Source: Euonymus europaeus (taxonomy: Eukaryota; Streptophyta; Magnoliopsida; Celastrales; Celastraceae). Taken from it: a stretch of 64,000 nucleotides of DNA. The stretch covers positions 2,123,001-2,187,000 of the forward strand of contig OY756972.1 of the NCBI GenBank assembly GCA_963580455.1, given 5' to 3'. The notes beneath the pieces are model-generated. The model saw only the letters and a list, made by a program, of their open reading frames with translations. It was not told the origin of the DNA and made no database searches. Position numbers and translations under genes: made by a program. Below, piece by piece: positions 12,401 through 24,784 of this stretch (its first letter is position 1; the number at the start of each line of letters is the position of its first letter).

Positions 12401-13957
12401 GACTCCGAGTTCTGAATTCGGTGATTTTTTGCTTGATTTCACACTACTTTTCGAGCTCTACAATCCTGGCGTTACGGATTTTTATTTCAGAACTCGTGGC
12501 TAGTAGGCCTTGTTTCACCTAGTTAGCCGCGAAATCTGATTTCTTTACGTAAACGGTTTTATGAATATCCATTGACTCCGAGTTCTGAATTCGGTGATTT
12601 TTAGCTTGATTTCACACTACTTTTCGAGCTCTACAATCCTGAAGTTTCTGTTTTTGATTTCAGAACTCGTGGCGAGTAGGTCTCGTTTCACCTAGCTAGC
12701 CGCGAAATGTGGTTTCCTTTCGTAAACGGTTTTATGAATATCCGTTGACTCCGAGTTCTCAATTCGGTGATTTTTAGCTTGATTTCACACTACTTTTCGA
12801 GCTCTACAATCCTAGCGTTTCGGATTTTGATTCCAGAACTCGTGGCTAGTAGGTCTCGTTTCACCTATTTAGCCGCGAAATCTGGTTTCCTTACGTAAAC
12901 GGTTTTATGAATATCCGTTGACTCCGAGTTCTGAATTCGATGATTTTTAGCTTGATTTCACACTAGTTTTCGAGCTCTACAATCCTGAAGTTTCTGTTTT
13001 TAATTTCAGAACTCGTGGCTAGTAGGTCTTGTTTCACCTAGTTAGCCGCGAAATGTGGTTTCCTTACGTAAACGGTTTTATGAATATCCGTTGACTCCGA
13101 GTTCTGAATTCGGTGATTTTTAGCTTGATTTCACACTACTTTTCGAGCTCTACAATCCTGGCGTTACGGATTTTTATTTCAGAAGTCGTGGCTAGTAGGT
13201 CTTGTTTCACCTAGTTGGCCGCGAAATCTGGTTTCTTTACGTAAACGGTTTTATGAATATCCATTGACTCCGAGTTCTGAATTCTGTGATTTTTAGCTGT
13301 ATTTCACACTACTTTTCGAGCTCTACAATCCTGAAGTTTCTGTTTTTGATTTCAGAACTCGTGGCGAGTAGGTCTCGTTTCACCTAGCTAGCCGCGAAAT
13401 GTGGTTTCCTTACGTAAACGGTTTTATGAATATCCGTTGACTCCGAGTTCTGAATTCGGTGATTTTTAGCTTGATTTCACACTACTTTTCGAGCTCTACA
13501 ATCCTGGCCTTTCGGATTTTGATTTCAGAACTCGTGGTTAGTAGGTCTCGTTTCACCTAGTTAGCCGCAAAATGTGGTTTCCTTACGTAAACGGTTTTAT
13601 GAATATCCGTTGACTCCGAGTTCTGAATTTGGTGATTTTTAGCTTGATTTCACACTACTTTTCGAGCTCTACAATCCTAGCGTTTCGGATTTTGATTTCA
13701 GAACTCGTGGCTAGTAGGTCTTGTTTCACCCAGTTAGCCGCGAAATCTGGTTTCCTTACGTAAACGGTTTTATGAATATCCGTTGACTCCGAGTTCTTAA
13801 TTCGGTGATTTGTAGCTTGATTTCACACTACTTTTCGAGCTCTACAATCCTGAAGTTTCTGTTTTTGATTTCGGAAGTCGTGGCTAGTAGGTCTCGTTTC
13901 ACCTAGTTAGCCGCGAAATGTGGTTTCCTTACGTAAACGGTTTTATAAATATCCGTT
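12401..13957 (+). repeat. Block B tetramer repeat with one inserted monomer
   Basis: Monomers starting at 12,401 and 12,574 match those at 13,093 and 13,266, 692 bp (four units) later. Shared marks are GGCGTTACGG with a TTG-type GTCTTG/GCCTTG change, then CCATTGACTCC and GGCGAGTAGG with CTAGCTAGCC. The next matching pair is 12,747/13,612 and 12,920/13,785, at an offset of 865 bp. One monomer (13,439) was therefore gained in the second copy or lost from the first. Confidence 0.78.
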
Positions 13958-14822
13958 GACTCCGAGTTCTGAATTCGGTAATTTTTAGTTTGATTTCACA
14001 CTACTTTTTGAGCTCTACAATCCTGGCGTTTCGGTTTTTTATTTCAGAACTCGTGGCTAGTAGGTCTCGTTTCACCTAGTTAGCCGCGAAATCTTGATTC
14101 TTTACGTAAACGGTTTTATGAATATCGTTTGACTCCGAGTTCTGAATTCGGTGAGTTTTTGCTTGATTTCACACTACTTTTCGAGCTCTACAATCCTGAA
14201 TTTTCTGTTTTTGATTTCAGAACTCGTGGCTAGGAGGTCTCGTTTCACCTAATTAGCCGCGAAATGTGGTTTCCTTACGTAAACGGTTTTATGAATATCC
14301 GTTGACTCCGAGTTCTGAATTCGGTGATTTTTAGCTTGATTTCAAACTAGTTTTCGAGCTCTACAATCCTGAAGTTTCTGTTTTTGATTTCAGAACTCGT
14401 GGTTAGTAGGTCTCGTTTCACCTAGTTAGCCGCGAAATGTGGTTTCCTTACGTAAACGGTTTTATGAATATCCGTTAACTCCGAGTTCTGAATTCGGTGA
14501 TTTTTAGATTAATTTTACACTAGTTTTCGAGCTCTACAATCCTAGAGTTTCTGTTTTTGATTTCAGAACTCGTGGCTAGTAGGTCTCGTTTCACCAAGTT
14601 AGCCGCGAAATCTGGTTTCTTTACGTAAACGGTTTTATGAATATCCGTTGACTCCGAGTTCTGAATTCGGTGATTTTTAGCTTGATTTCACACTACTTTT
14701 CGAGCTCTACAATCCTGGCGTTTCGGATTTTGATTTCAGAACTCGTGGCTAGTAGGTATCGTTTCACCTAGTTAGCCGCGAAATGTGGTTTCTTTACGTA
14801 AACGGTTTTATGAATATCTCGT

Positions 14823-14927
14823 GACTCCGGGATTTTGATTTCAGAACTCGTAGCTAGTTGGTCTCGTTTCACCTAGTGAGTCGGGAAATCTAGTTTCTTT
14901 ACGTAAACGGTTTTATGAATATCCGTT
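14823..14927 (+). repeat. 105-bp truncated monomer at the B/C border
   Basis: Only positions 1-7 (GACTCCG) and 76-173 remain; the join reads GACTCCGGGATTTTG and 68 bp are missing. The preceding unit ends in an unusual TATCTCGTGACTCC, and this unit has CACCTAGTGAGTCGGG. It is the only deletion of this kind and coincides with the change from block B to block C monomers. It may mark the breakpoint where the C-type array joined. Confidence 0.9.
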
Positions 14928-15792
14928 GACTCCGAGTTCTGAATTCGGTGATTTTTAGCTTGATTTCACACTACTTTTTGAGCTCTACAATCCTGGCCTT
15001 TCGGATTATCATTTCAGAACCCGTGGCTTTTAGGTCTCGTTTCACTTAGTTAGCCACAAAATCTAGTTTCTTTACGTAAACGGTTTTATGAATATCCGTC
15101 GACTCCGAGTTCTGAATTCGGTGATTTTTTGCTTGATTTCACACTACTTTTCGAGCTCTACAATCCTGGAGTTTCGGATTTTGATTTCAGAACTCGCGGC
15201 TAGTAGGTCTCGTTTCACCCAGTTAGCCGCGAAATCTGGTTTCTTTACGTAAACGGTTTTATGAATATCCGTTGACTCCGAGTTCTGAATTCGGTGATTT
15301 TTAGCTTGATTTCACACTACTTTTGGAGCTCTACAATCTTGGCATTTCGGATTATGATTTCAGAACTGGTGGCTAGTAGGTCTCGTTTCACCTATTTAGC
15401 CGCGAAATCTGGTTTCTTTACGTAAACGGTTTTATGAAAATCCGTTGACTCCGAGTTCTGAATTCGGTGATTTTTTGCTTGATTTCACACTATTTTTCGA
15501 GCTCTACAATCCTGGCCTTTCGGATTATGATTTCAGAACTCTTGGCTAGTAGGTCTCGTTTCACCTAGTTAGCCGCGAAATCTGGTTTCTTTACGTAAAC
15601 GGTTTTATAAAAATCCGTTGACTCCGAGTTCTGAATTCGGTGATTTTTAGCTTCATTTCACACTACTTTTGGAGCTCTACAATCCTGGCATTTCGGATTT
15701 TGATTTCAGAACTCGTGGCTAGTAGGTCTCGTTTCACCTAGTTAGCCGGGAAATCTGGTTTCTTTACGTAAACGGTTTTATGAATATCCGTT
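14928..15792 (+). repeat. Five-monomer HOR, copy 1
   Basis: This 865-bp unit has five monomers (14,928, 15,101, 15,274, 15,447, 15,620). The order of marks is GGCCTTTCGG with AACCCGTGGCTTTTAGG, then GTCGAC with GGAGTTTCGG, then TTTTGGAGC with GAACTGGTGG, then GGATTATG with CTCTTGGC, and finally AGCTTCATTTC. Confidence 0.85.
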
Positions 15793-16830
15793 GACTCCGA
15801 GTTCTGAATTCGGTGATTTTTAGCTTGATTTCACACTACTTTTCGAGCTCTACAATCCTGGCCTTTCGGATTTTGATTTCAGAACCCGTGGCTTTTAGGT
15901 CTCGTTTCACCTAGTTAGCCGCGAAATCTGGTTTCTTTACGTAAACGGTTTTATGAATATCCGTCGACTCCGAGTTCTGAATTCGGTGATTTTTTGCTTG
16001 ATTTCACACTACTTTTCGAGCTCTACAATCCTGGAGTTTCGGATTTTGATTTCAGAACTCGTGGCTAGTAGGTCTCGTTTCACCTAGTTAGCCGCGAAAT
16101 CTGGTTTCTTTACGTAAACGGTTTTATGAATATCCGTTGACTCCGAGTTCTGAATTCGGTGATTTTTAGCTTGATTTCACACTACTTTTGGAGCTCTACA
16201 ATCCTGGCGTTTCGGATTATGATTTCAGAACTGGTGGCTAGTAGGTCTCGTTTCACCTAGTTAGCCGCGAAATCTGGTTTCTTTACGTAAACGGTTTTAT
16301 GAATATCCGTTGACTCCGAGTTCTGAATACGGTGATTTTTTGCTTGATTTCACACTACTTTTCGAGCTCTACAATCCTGGCGTTTCGGATTTTTATTTCA
16401 GAACTCGTGGCTAGTAGGTCACGTTTCACCTAGTTAGCCGCGAAATCTGGTTTCTTTACGTAAACGGTTTTATGAAAATCCGTTGACTCCGAGTTCTGAA
16501 TTCGGTGATTTTTTGCTTGATTTCACACTACTTTTCGAGCTCTACAATCCTGGCCTGTCGGATTATGATTTCAGAACTCTTGGCTAGTAGGTCTCGTTTC
16601 ACCTAGTTAGCCGCGAAATCTGGTTTCTTTACGTAAACGGTTTTATGAAAATCCGTTGACTCCGAGTTCTGAATTCGGTGATTTTTAGCTTCATTTCACA
16701 CTACTTTTGGAGCTCTACAATTCTGGCATTTCGGATTTTGATTTCAGAACTCCTGGCTAGTAGGTCTCGTTTCACCTAGTGAGCCGGGAAATCTGGTTTC
16801 TTTACGAAAACGGTTTTATGAATATCCGTT
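15793..16830 (+). repeat. Five-monomer HOR, copy 2 with an extra monomer
   Basis: This copy has six monomers (1,038 bp) in the same order as copy 1. One extra unit starts at 16,312 and carries GAATACGG, GGATTTTTATTTC and TAGGTCACG. That extra unit resembles monomers of the later 12-mer HOR. Confidence 0.84.
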
Positions 16831-17695
16831 GACTCCGAGTTCTGAATTCGGTGATTTTTAGCTTGATTTCACACTACTTTTCGAGCTCTACAATCCTGGC
16901 CTTTCGGATTTTGATTTCAGAACCCGTGGCTTTTAGGTCTCGTTTCACCTAGTTAGCCGCGAAATCTGGTTTCTTTACGTAAACGGTTTTATGAATATCC
17001 GTCGACTCCGAGTTCTGAATTCGGTGATTTTTTGCTTGATTTCACACTACTTTTCGAGCTCTACAATCCTGGAATTTCGGATTTTGATTTCAGAACTCGC
17101 GGCTAGTAGATCTCGTTTCACCTAGTTAGCCGCGAAATCTGGTTTCTTTACGTAAACGGTTTTATGAATATCCGTTGACTCCGAGTTCTGAATTCGGTGA
17201 TTTTTTGCTTGATTTCACACTACTTTTGGAGCTCTACAATCTTTGCGTTTCGGATTATGATTTCAGAACTGGTTGCTAGTAGGTCTCGTTTCACCTAGTT
17301 AGCCGCGAAATCTGGTTTCTTTACGTAAACGGTTTTATGAAAATCCGTTGACTCCGAGTTCTGAATTCGGTGATTTTTTGCTTGATTTCACACTACTTTT
17401 TGAGCTCTACAATTCTGGCCTTTCGGATTATGATTTCAGAACTCTTGGCTAGTAGGTCTCGTTTCACCTAGTTAGCCGCGAAATCTGGTTTCTTTACGTA
17501 AACGGTTTTATGAAAATCAGTTGACTCCGAGTTCTGAATTCGGTGATTTTTAGCTTCATTTCACACTACTTTTGGAGCTCTACAATCCTGGCATTTCGGA
17601 TTTTGATTTCAGAACTCGTGGCTAGTAGGTCTCGTTTCACCTAGTGAGCCGGGAAATCTGGTTTCGTTACGTAAACGGTTTTATGAATATCCGTC
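16831..17695 (+). repeat. Five-monomer HOR, copy 3
   Basis: This copy returns to five monomers (865 bp), from 16,831 to 17,523, with the same ordered marks. Differences seen include GGAATTTCGG for GGAGTTTCGG and GAACTGGTTGC for GAACTGGTGGC. It is directly followed by the first 12-mer-type unit. Confidence 0.84.
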
Positions 17696-20288
17696 GACTC
17701 CGAGTTCTGAATTCGGTGATTTTTTGCTTGATTTCACACTACTTTTCGAGCTCTACAATCCTGGCGTTTCGGATTTTTATTTCAGAACTCGTGGCTAGTA
17801 GGTCACGTTTCACCTAGTTAGCCGCGAAATCTGGTTTCTTTACGTAAACGGTTTTACGAATATCCATTGACTCCGAGTTCTGAATTCGTTGATTTTTAGC
17901 TTGATTTCACACTACTTTTCGAGCTCTACAATCCTGGTGTTTCGGATTATGATTTCAGAACTCTTGGCTAGTAGGTCTCGTTTCAACTAGTTAGCCGCGA
18001 AATCTGGTTTCTTTACGTAAACGGTTTTATGAATATCCGTTGACTCCGAGTTCTGAATTCGGTGATTTTTTGCTTGATTTCTCACTACTTTTCGAGCTCT
18101 ACAATCCTGGCGTTTCGGATTTTGATTTAAGAACTCGTGGCTAGTAGGTCTCGTTTCACCTAGTTTGCCGCAAAATCTTGTTTCTTTACGTAAACGGTTT
18201 TATGAATATCGGTCAACTCCGAGTTCTGAATTCTGTGATTTTTTGCTTTACTTCACACTACTTTTCGAGCTCTACAATCCTGGTGTTTCGGACTTTGATT
18301 TCAGAACTCGTGGCTAGTAGGTCTCGTTTCACCTAGTCAGCCGCGAAATCTGGTTTCTTTACGTAAACGGTTTTATGAATATCCGTTGACTCCGAGTTCT
18401 GAATTCGGTGATTTTTAGCTTGATTTCACACTACTTTTGGAGCTCTACAATCCTGGCATTTCGGATTTTGATTTCAGAACTCGTGGCTAGTAGGTCTCAT
18501 TTCACCTAGTTAGCCGCGAAATCTTGTTTCTTTACGTAAACGGTTTTATGAATATCGGTTGACTCCGAGTTCTGAATTCGGTGATTTTTTGCTTGATTTC
18601 ACACTACTTTTCGAGCTCTACAATCCTGGATTTTCGGATTTTGTTTTCAGAACTCGTGGCTAGTAGGTCTCGTTTCACCTTGTTAGCCGCGAAATCTGAT
18701 TTCTTTACGTAAACGGTTTTATGAATATCCGTTGACTCCGAGTACTGAATTCGATGATTTTTAGCTTGATTTCACTCTACTTTTGGAGCTCTACAATCCT
18801 GGCGTTTCGGATTTTGATTTCAGAACTCGAGGCCAGTAGGTGTCGTTTCACCTAGTTAGCCGCGAAATCTGGTTTCTTTACTTAAACGGTTTTATGAATA
18901 TCCGTTGACTCCGAGTTCTGAATACGGTGATTTTTTGCTTGATTTCACACTACTTTTCGAGCTCTACAATCCTGGCATTTCGGATTTTGATTTCAAAACT
19001 CGTGGCTAGTAGGTCACGTTTCACCTAGTTAGACCCGAAATCTGGTTTCTTTACGTAAACGGTTTTACGAATATCCGTTGACTCCGAGTTCTGAATTCTG
19101 TGATTTTTAGCTTGATTTCACACTACTTTTGGAGCTTTACAATCCTGGCATTTCGGATTTTGATTTCAGAACTCGTTGCTAGTAGGTCTCGTTTCACCTA
19201 GTTAGCCGCGAAATCTGGTTTCTTTACTTAAACGGTTTTATGAATATCCGTTGACTCCGATTCTGAATACGGTGATTTTTTGCTTGATTTCACACTACTT
19301 TTTGAGCTCTACAATCCTGGTGTTTCGGATTTTGATTTCAGAACTCGTGGCTAGTAGGTCACATTTCACCTAGTTAGCCGCGAAATCTGGTTTCTTTACG
19401 TAAACGGTTTTACGAATATCCGTTGACTCCGAGTTCTGAATTCGGTGATTTTTAGCTTTATTTCACACTACTTTTGGAGCTCTACAATCCTGGCATTTCG
19501 GATTTTAATTTCAGAACTCGTGACTAGTAGGTCTCGTTTCACCTAGTTAGCCGCGAAATCTGGTTTCTTTACGTAAACGGTTTTATGAATATCCGTTAAC
19601 TCCGAGTTCTGAATTTGGTGATTTTTTGCTTCATTTCACACTACTTTTCGAGCTCTACAATCCTGGCATTTCGGATTTTTATTTAAGAACTCGTGGCTTT
19701 TAGGTCTCGTTTCACCTAGTTAGCCGCGAAATCCGGTTTCTTTACGTAAACGGTTTTATGAATATCCGTCGACTCCGAGTTCTGAATTCGGTGATTTTTT
19801 GCTTGATTTCACACTACTTTTCGAGCTCTACAATCCTGGCGTTTCGGATTTTTATTTCAGAACTCGTGGCTAGTAGGTCACGTTTCACCTAGTTAGCCGC
19901 GAAATCTGGTTTCTTTACGTAAACGGTTTTACGAATATCCGTTGACTCCGAGTTCTGAATTCGGTGATTTTTAGCTTTATTTCACACTACTTTTGGAGCT
20001 CTTCAATCCTGGCATTTCGGATTTTAATTTCAGAACTCGTGGCTAGTAGGTCTCGTTTCACCTAGTTAGCCGCGAAATCTGGTTTCTTTACGTAAACGGT
20101 TTTATGAATATCCGTTAACTCCGAGTTCTGAATTTGGTGATTTTTTGCTTCATTTCACACTACTTTTCGAGCTCTACAATCCTGGACTTTCGGATTTTTA
20201 TTTAAGAACTCGTGGCTTTTAGGTCCGTTTCACCTAGTTAGCCGCGAAATCCGGTTTCTTTACGTAAACGGTTTTATGAATATCCGTC
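17696..20288 (+). repeat. 12-mer HOR, expanded copy 1 (15 monomers)
   Basis: The unit is 2,593 bp. It contains the ordered 12-mer series plus a local duplication: monomers 19,425, 19,598 and 19,771 are repeated as 19,944, 20,117 and 20,289. Shared marks are AGCTTTATTTC, then GTTAACTCC with GAATTTGGTG, then GTCGAC. Two of its monomers are 172 bp. One of these begins GACTCCGATTCTGAATACGG, lacking a base; it is a stable marker of this and the 24-mer HOR. Confidence 0.88.
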
Positions 20289-22363
20289 GACTCCGAGTTC
20301 CGAATTCGGTGATTTTTTGCTTGATTTCACACTACTTTTCGAGCTCTACAATCCTGGAGTTTCGGATTTTTATTTCAGAACTCGTGGCTAGTAGGTCACG
20401 TTTCACCTAGTTAGCCGCGAAATCTGGTTTCTTTACGTAAACGGTTTTACGAATATCCGTTGACTCCGAGTTCTGAATTCGTTGATTTTTAGCTTGATTT
20501 CACACTACTTTTCGAGCTCTACAATCCTGGTGTTTCGGATTATGATTTCAGAACTCTTGGCTAGTAGGTCTCGTTTCAACTAGTTAGCCGCGAAATCTGG
20601 TTTCTTTACGTAAACGGTTTTATGAATATCCGTCGACTCCGAGTTCTGAATTCGGTGATTTTTTGCTTGATTTCTCACTACTTTTCGAGCTCTACAATCC
20701 TGGCGTTTCGGATTTTGATTTAAGAACTCGTGGCTAGTAGGTCTCGTTTCACCTAGTTTGCCGCAAAATCTTGTTTCTTTACGTAAACGGTTTTATGAAT
20801 ATCGGTCAACTCCGAGTTCTGAATTCTGTGATTTTTTGCTTTACTTCACACTACTTTTCGAGCTCTACAATCCTGGTGTTTCGGACTTTGATTTCAGAAC
20901 TCGTGGCTAGTAGGTCTCGTTTCACCTAGTCAGCCGCGAAATCTGGTTTCTTTACGTAAACGGTTTTATGAATATCCGTTGACTCCGAGTTCTGAATTCG
21001 GTGATTTTTAGCTTGATTTCACACTACTTTTGGAGCTCTACAATCCTGGCATTTCGGATTTTGATTTCAGAACTCGTGGCTAGTAGGTCTCATTTCACCT
21101 AGTTAGCCGCGAAATCTGGTTTCTTTACGTAAACGGTTTTATGAATATCGGTTGACTCCGAGTTCTGAATTCGGTGATTTTTTGCTTGATTTCACACTAC
21201 TTTTCGAGCTCTACAATCCTGGATTTTCGGATTTTGTTTTCAGAACTCGTGGCTAGTAGGTCTCGTTTCACCTTGTTAGCCGCAAAATCTGATTTCTTTA
21301 CGTAAACGGTTTTATGAATATCCGTTGACTCCGAGTTCTGAATTCGATGATTTTTAGCTTGATTTCACTCTACTTTTGGAGCTCTACAATCCTGGCGTTT
21401 CGGATTTTGATTTCAGAACTCGTGGCCAGTAGGTGTCGTTTCACCTAGTTAGCCGCGAAATCTTGTTTCTTTACTTAAACGGTTTTATGAATATCCGTTG
21501 ACTCCGAGTTCTGAATACGGTGATTTTTTGCTTGATTTCACACTACTTTTCGAGCTCTACAATCCTGGCGTTTCGGATTTTGATTTCAAAACTCGTGGCT
21601 AGTAGGTCACGTTTCACCTAGTTAGACCCGAAATCTGGTTTCTTTACGTAAACGGTTTTACGAATATCCGTTGACTCCGAGTTCTGAATTCTGTGATTTT
21701 TAGCTTGATTTCACACTACTTTTGGAGCTTTACAATCCTGGCGTTTCGGATTTTGATTTCAGAACTCGTTGCTAGTAGGTCTCGTTTCACCTAGTTAGCC
21801 GCGAAATCTGGTTTCTTTACTTAAACGGTTTTATGAATATCCGTTGACTCCGATTCTGAATACGGTGATTTTTTGCTTGATTTCACACTACTTTTTGAGC
21901 TCTACAATCCTGGTGTTTCGGATTTTGATTTCACAACTCGTGGCTAGTAGGTCACATTTCACCTAGTTAGCCGCGAAATCTGGTTTCTTTACGTAAACGG
22001 TTTTACGAATATCCGTTGACTCCGAGTTCTGAATTCGGTGATTTTTAGCTTTATTTCACACTACTTTTGGAGCTCTACAATCCTGGCATTTCGGATTTTA
22101 ATTTCAGAACTCGTGGCTAGTAGGTCTCGTTTCACCTAGTTAGCCGCGAAATCTGGTTTCTTTACGTAAACGGTTTTATGAATATCCGTTAACTCCGAGT
22201 TCTGAATTTGGTGATTTTTTGCTTCATTTCACACTACTTTTCGAGCTCTACAATCCTGGCCTTTCGGATTTTTATTTAAGAACTCGTGGCTTTTAGGTCT
22301 CGTTTCACCTAGTTAGCCGCGAAATCCGGTTTCTTTACGTAAACGGTTTTATGAATATCCGTC
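20289..22363 (+). repeat. 12-mer HOR, copy 2 (2,075 bp)
   Basis: The unit has twelve monomers, one of them 172 bp (start 21,846). Marks in order include GGTCAACTCC with GCTTTACTTC, CTAGTCAGCC, TCGGTTGACTCC, CACTCTAC, TTACTTAAACGG and TTAGACCCG. These recur in copies 1 and 3 at matching places, with few differences visible by eye. Confidence 0.9.
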
Positions 22364-24438
22364 GACTCCGAGTTCTGAATTCGGTGATTTTTTGCTTGAT
22401 TTCACACTACTTTTCGAGCTCTACAATCCTGGTGTTTCGGATTATGATTTCAGAACTCTTGGCTAGTAGGTCTCGTTTCAACTAGTTAGCCGCGAAATCT
22501 GGTTTCTTTACGTAAACGGTTTTATGAATATCCGTTGACTCCGAGTTCTGAATTCGGTGATTTTTAGCTTGATTTCACACTACTTTTCGAGCTCTACAAT
22601 CCTGGTGTTTCGGATTATGATTTCAGAACTCTTGGCTAGTAGGTCTCGTTTCAACTAGTTAGCCGCGAAATCTGGTTTCTTTACGTAAACGGTTTTATGA
22701 ATATCCGTCGACTCCGAGTTCTGAATTCGGTGATTTTTTGCTTGATTTCTCACTACTTTTCGAGCTCTACAATCCTGGCGTTTCGGATTTTGATTTAAGA
22801 ACTCGTGGCTAGTAGGTCTCGTTTCACCTAGTTTGCCGCAAAATCTTGTTTCTTTACGTAAACGGTTTTATGAATATCGGTCAACTCCGAGTTCTGAATT
22901 CTGTGATTTTTTGCTTTACTTCACACTACTTTTCGAGCTCTACAATCCTGGTGTTTCGGACTTTGATTTCAGAACTCGTGGCTAGTAGGTCTCGTTTCAC
23001 CTAGTCAGCCGCGAAATCTGGTTTCTTTACGTAAACGGTTTTATGAATATCCGTTGACTCCGAGTTCTGAATTCGGTGATTTTTAGCTTGATTTCACACT
23101 ACTTTTGGAGCTCTACAATCCTGGCATTTCGGATTTTGATTTCAGAACTCGTGGCTAGTAGGTCTCATTTCACCTAGTTAGCCGCGAAATCTGGTTTCTT
23201 TACGTAAACGGTTTTATGAATATCGGTTGACTCCGAGTTCTGAATTCGGTGATTTTTTGCTTGATTTCACACTACTTTTCGAGCTCTACAATCCTGGATT
23301 TTCGGATTTTGTTTTCAGAACTCGTGGCTAGTAGGTCTCGTTTCACCTTGTTAGCCGCAAAATCTGATTTCTTTACGTAAACGGTTTTATGAATATCCGT
23401 TGACTCCGAGTTCTGAATTCGATGATTTTTAGCTTGATTTCACTCTACTTTTGGAGCTCTACAATCCTGGCGTTTCGGATTTTGATTTCAGAACTCGTGG
23501 CCAGTAGGTGTCGTTTCACCTAGTTAGCCGCGAAATCTTGTTTCTTTACTTAAACGGTTTTATGAATATCCGTTGACTCCGAGTTCTGAATACGGTGATT
23601 TTTTGCTTGATTTCACACTACTTTTCGAGCTCTACAATCCTGGCGTTTCGGATTTTGATTTCAAAACTCGTGGCTAGTAGGTCACGTTTCACCTAGTTAG
23701 ACCCGAAATCTGGTTTCTTTACGTAAACGGTTTTACGAATATCCGTTGACTCCGAGTTCTGAATTCTGTGATTTTTAGCTTGATTTCACACTACTTTTGG
23801 AGCTTTACAATCCTGGCGTTTCGGATTTTGATTTCAGAACTCGTTGCTAGTAGAACTCGTTTCACCTAGTTAGCCGCGAAATCTGGTTTCTTTACTTAAA
23901 CGGTTTTATGAATATCCGTTGACTCCGATTCTGAATACGGTGATTTTTTGCTTGATTTCACACTACTTTTTGAGCTCTACAATCCTGGTGTTTCGGATTT
24001 TGATTTCACAACTCGTGGCTAGTAGGTCACATTTCACCTAGTTAGCCGCGAAATCTGGTTTCTTTACGTAAACGGTTTTACGAATATCCGTTGACTCCGA
24101 GTTCTGAATTCGGTGATTTTTAGCTTTATTTCACACTACTTTTGGAGCTCTACAATCCTGGCATTTCGGATTTTAATTTCAGAACTCGTGGCTAGTAGGT
24201 CTCGTTTCACCTAGTTAGCCGCGAAATCTGGTTTCTTTACGTAAACGGTTTTATGAATATCCGTTAACTCCGAGTTCTGAATTTGGTGATTTTTTGCTTC
24301 ATTTCACACTACTTTTCGAGCTCTACAATCCTGGCCTTTCGGATTTTTATTTAAGAACTCGTGGCTTTTAGGTCTCGTTTCACCTAGTTAGCCGCGAAAT
24401 CCGGTTTCTTTACGTAAACGGTTTTATGAATATCCGTC
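22364..24438 (+). repeat. 12-mer HOR, copy 3 (2,075 bp)
   Basis: Same length and monomer order as copy 2, with the 172-bp unit at 23,921. Its first monomer carries GGATTATG and CTCTTGGC, a type that sits second in the earlier copies, so the copy boundary involved a monomer shift. A private change at about 23,850 reads CTAGTAGAACTCG in place of CTAGTAGGTCTCG. The series breaks off in the monomer at 24,612. Confidence 0.88.
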
Positions 24439-24784
24439 GACTCCGAGTTCTGAATTCGGTGATTTTTTGCTTGATTTCACACTACTTTTCGAGCTCTACA
24501 ATCCTGGTGTTTCGGATTATGATTTCAGAACTCTTGGCTAGTAGGTCTCGTTTCAACTAGTTAGCCGCGAAATCTGGTTTCTTTACGTAAACGGTTTTAT
24601 GAATATCCGTTGACTCCGAGTTCTGAATTCGGTGATTTTTTGCTTGATTTCTCACTACTTTTCGAGCTCTACAATCCTGGCATTTCGGATTTTGATTTTA
24701 GAACTCGTGGCTAGTAGGTCTCGTTTCACCTAGTTAGCCGCGAAATCTGATTTCTTTACGTAAACGGTTTTATGAATATCCGTT

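Larger units (their letters stand above)
11660..14927 (+). repeat. Block B: mixed monomers, partly dimeric pattern
   Basis: Two monomer kinds are interleaved. One has CCTGAAGTTTCTGTTTTTG at positions 65-83, and the other has the usual GGCGTTTCGG or GGCGTTACGG. From 12,228 to about 13,438 they alternate almost strictly, giving a 346-bp dimer. Many units have TTTCCTTACG instead of TTTCTTTACG. Both TGT and TCT occur at positions 135-137, so this block is intermediate between A and C. The T at position 78 of the first kind is also seen in block D. The block ends at a 105-bp truncated monomer. Confidence 0.85.

Noticed and set aside
14823..14927. Possible transposon insertion or excision scar
   Set aside because: The joined pieces are both ordinary monomer positions (1-7 and 76-173). 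No foreign bases, terminal inverted repeats or target-site duplication are visible; a simple deletion explains it.
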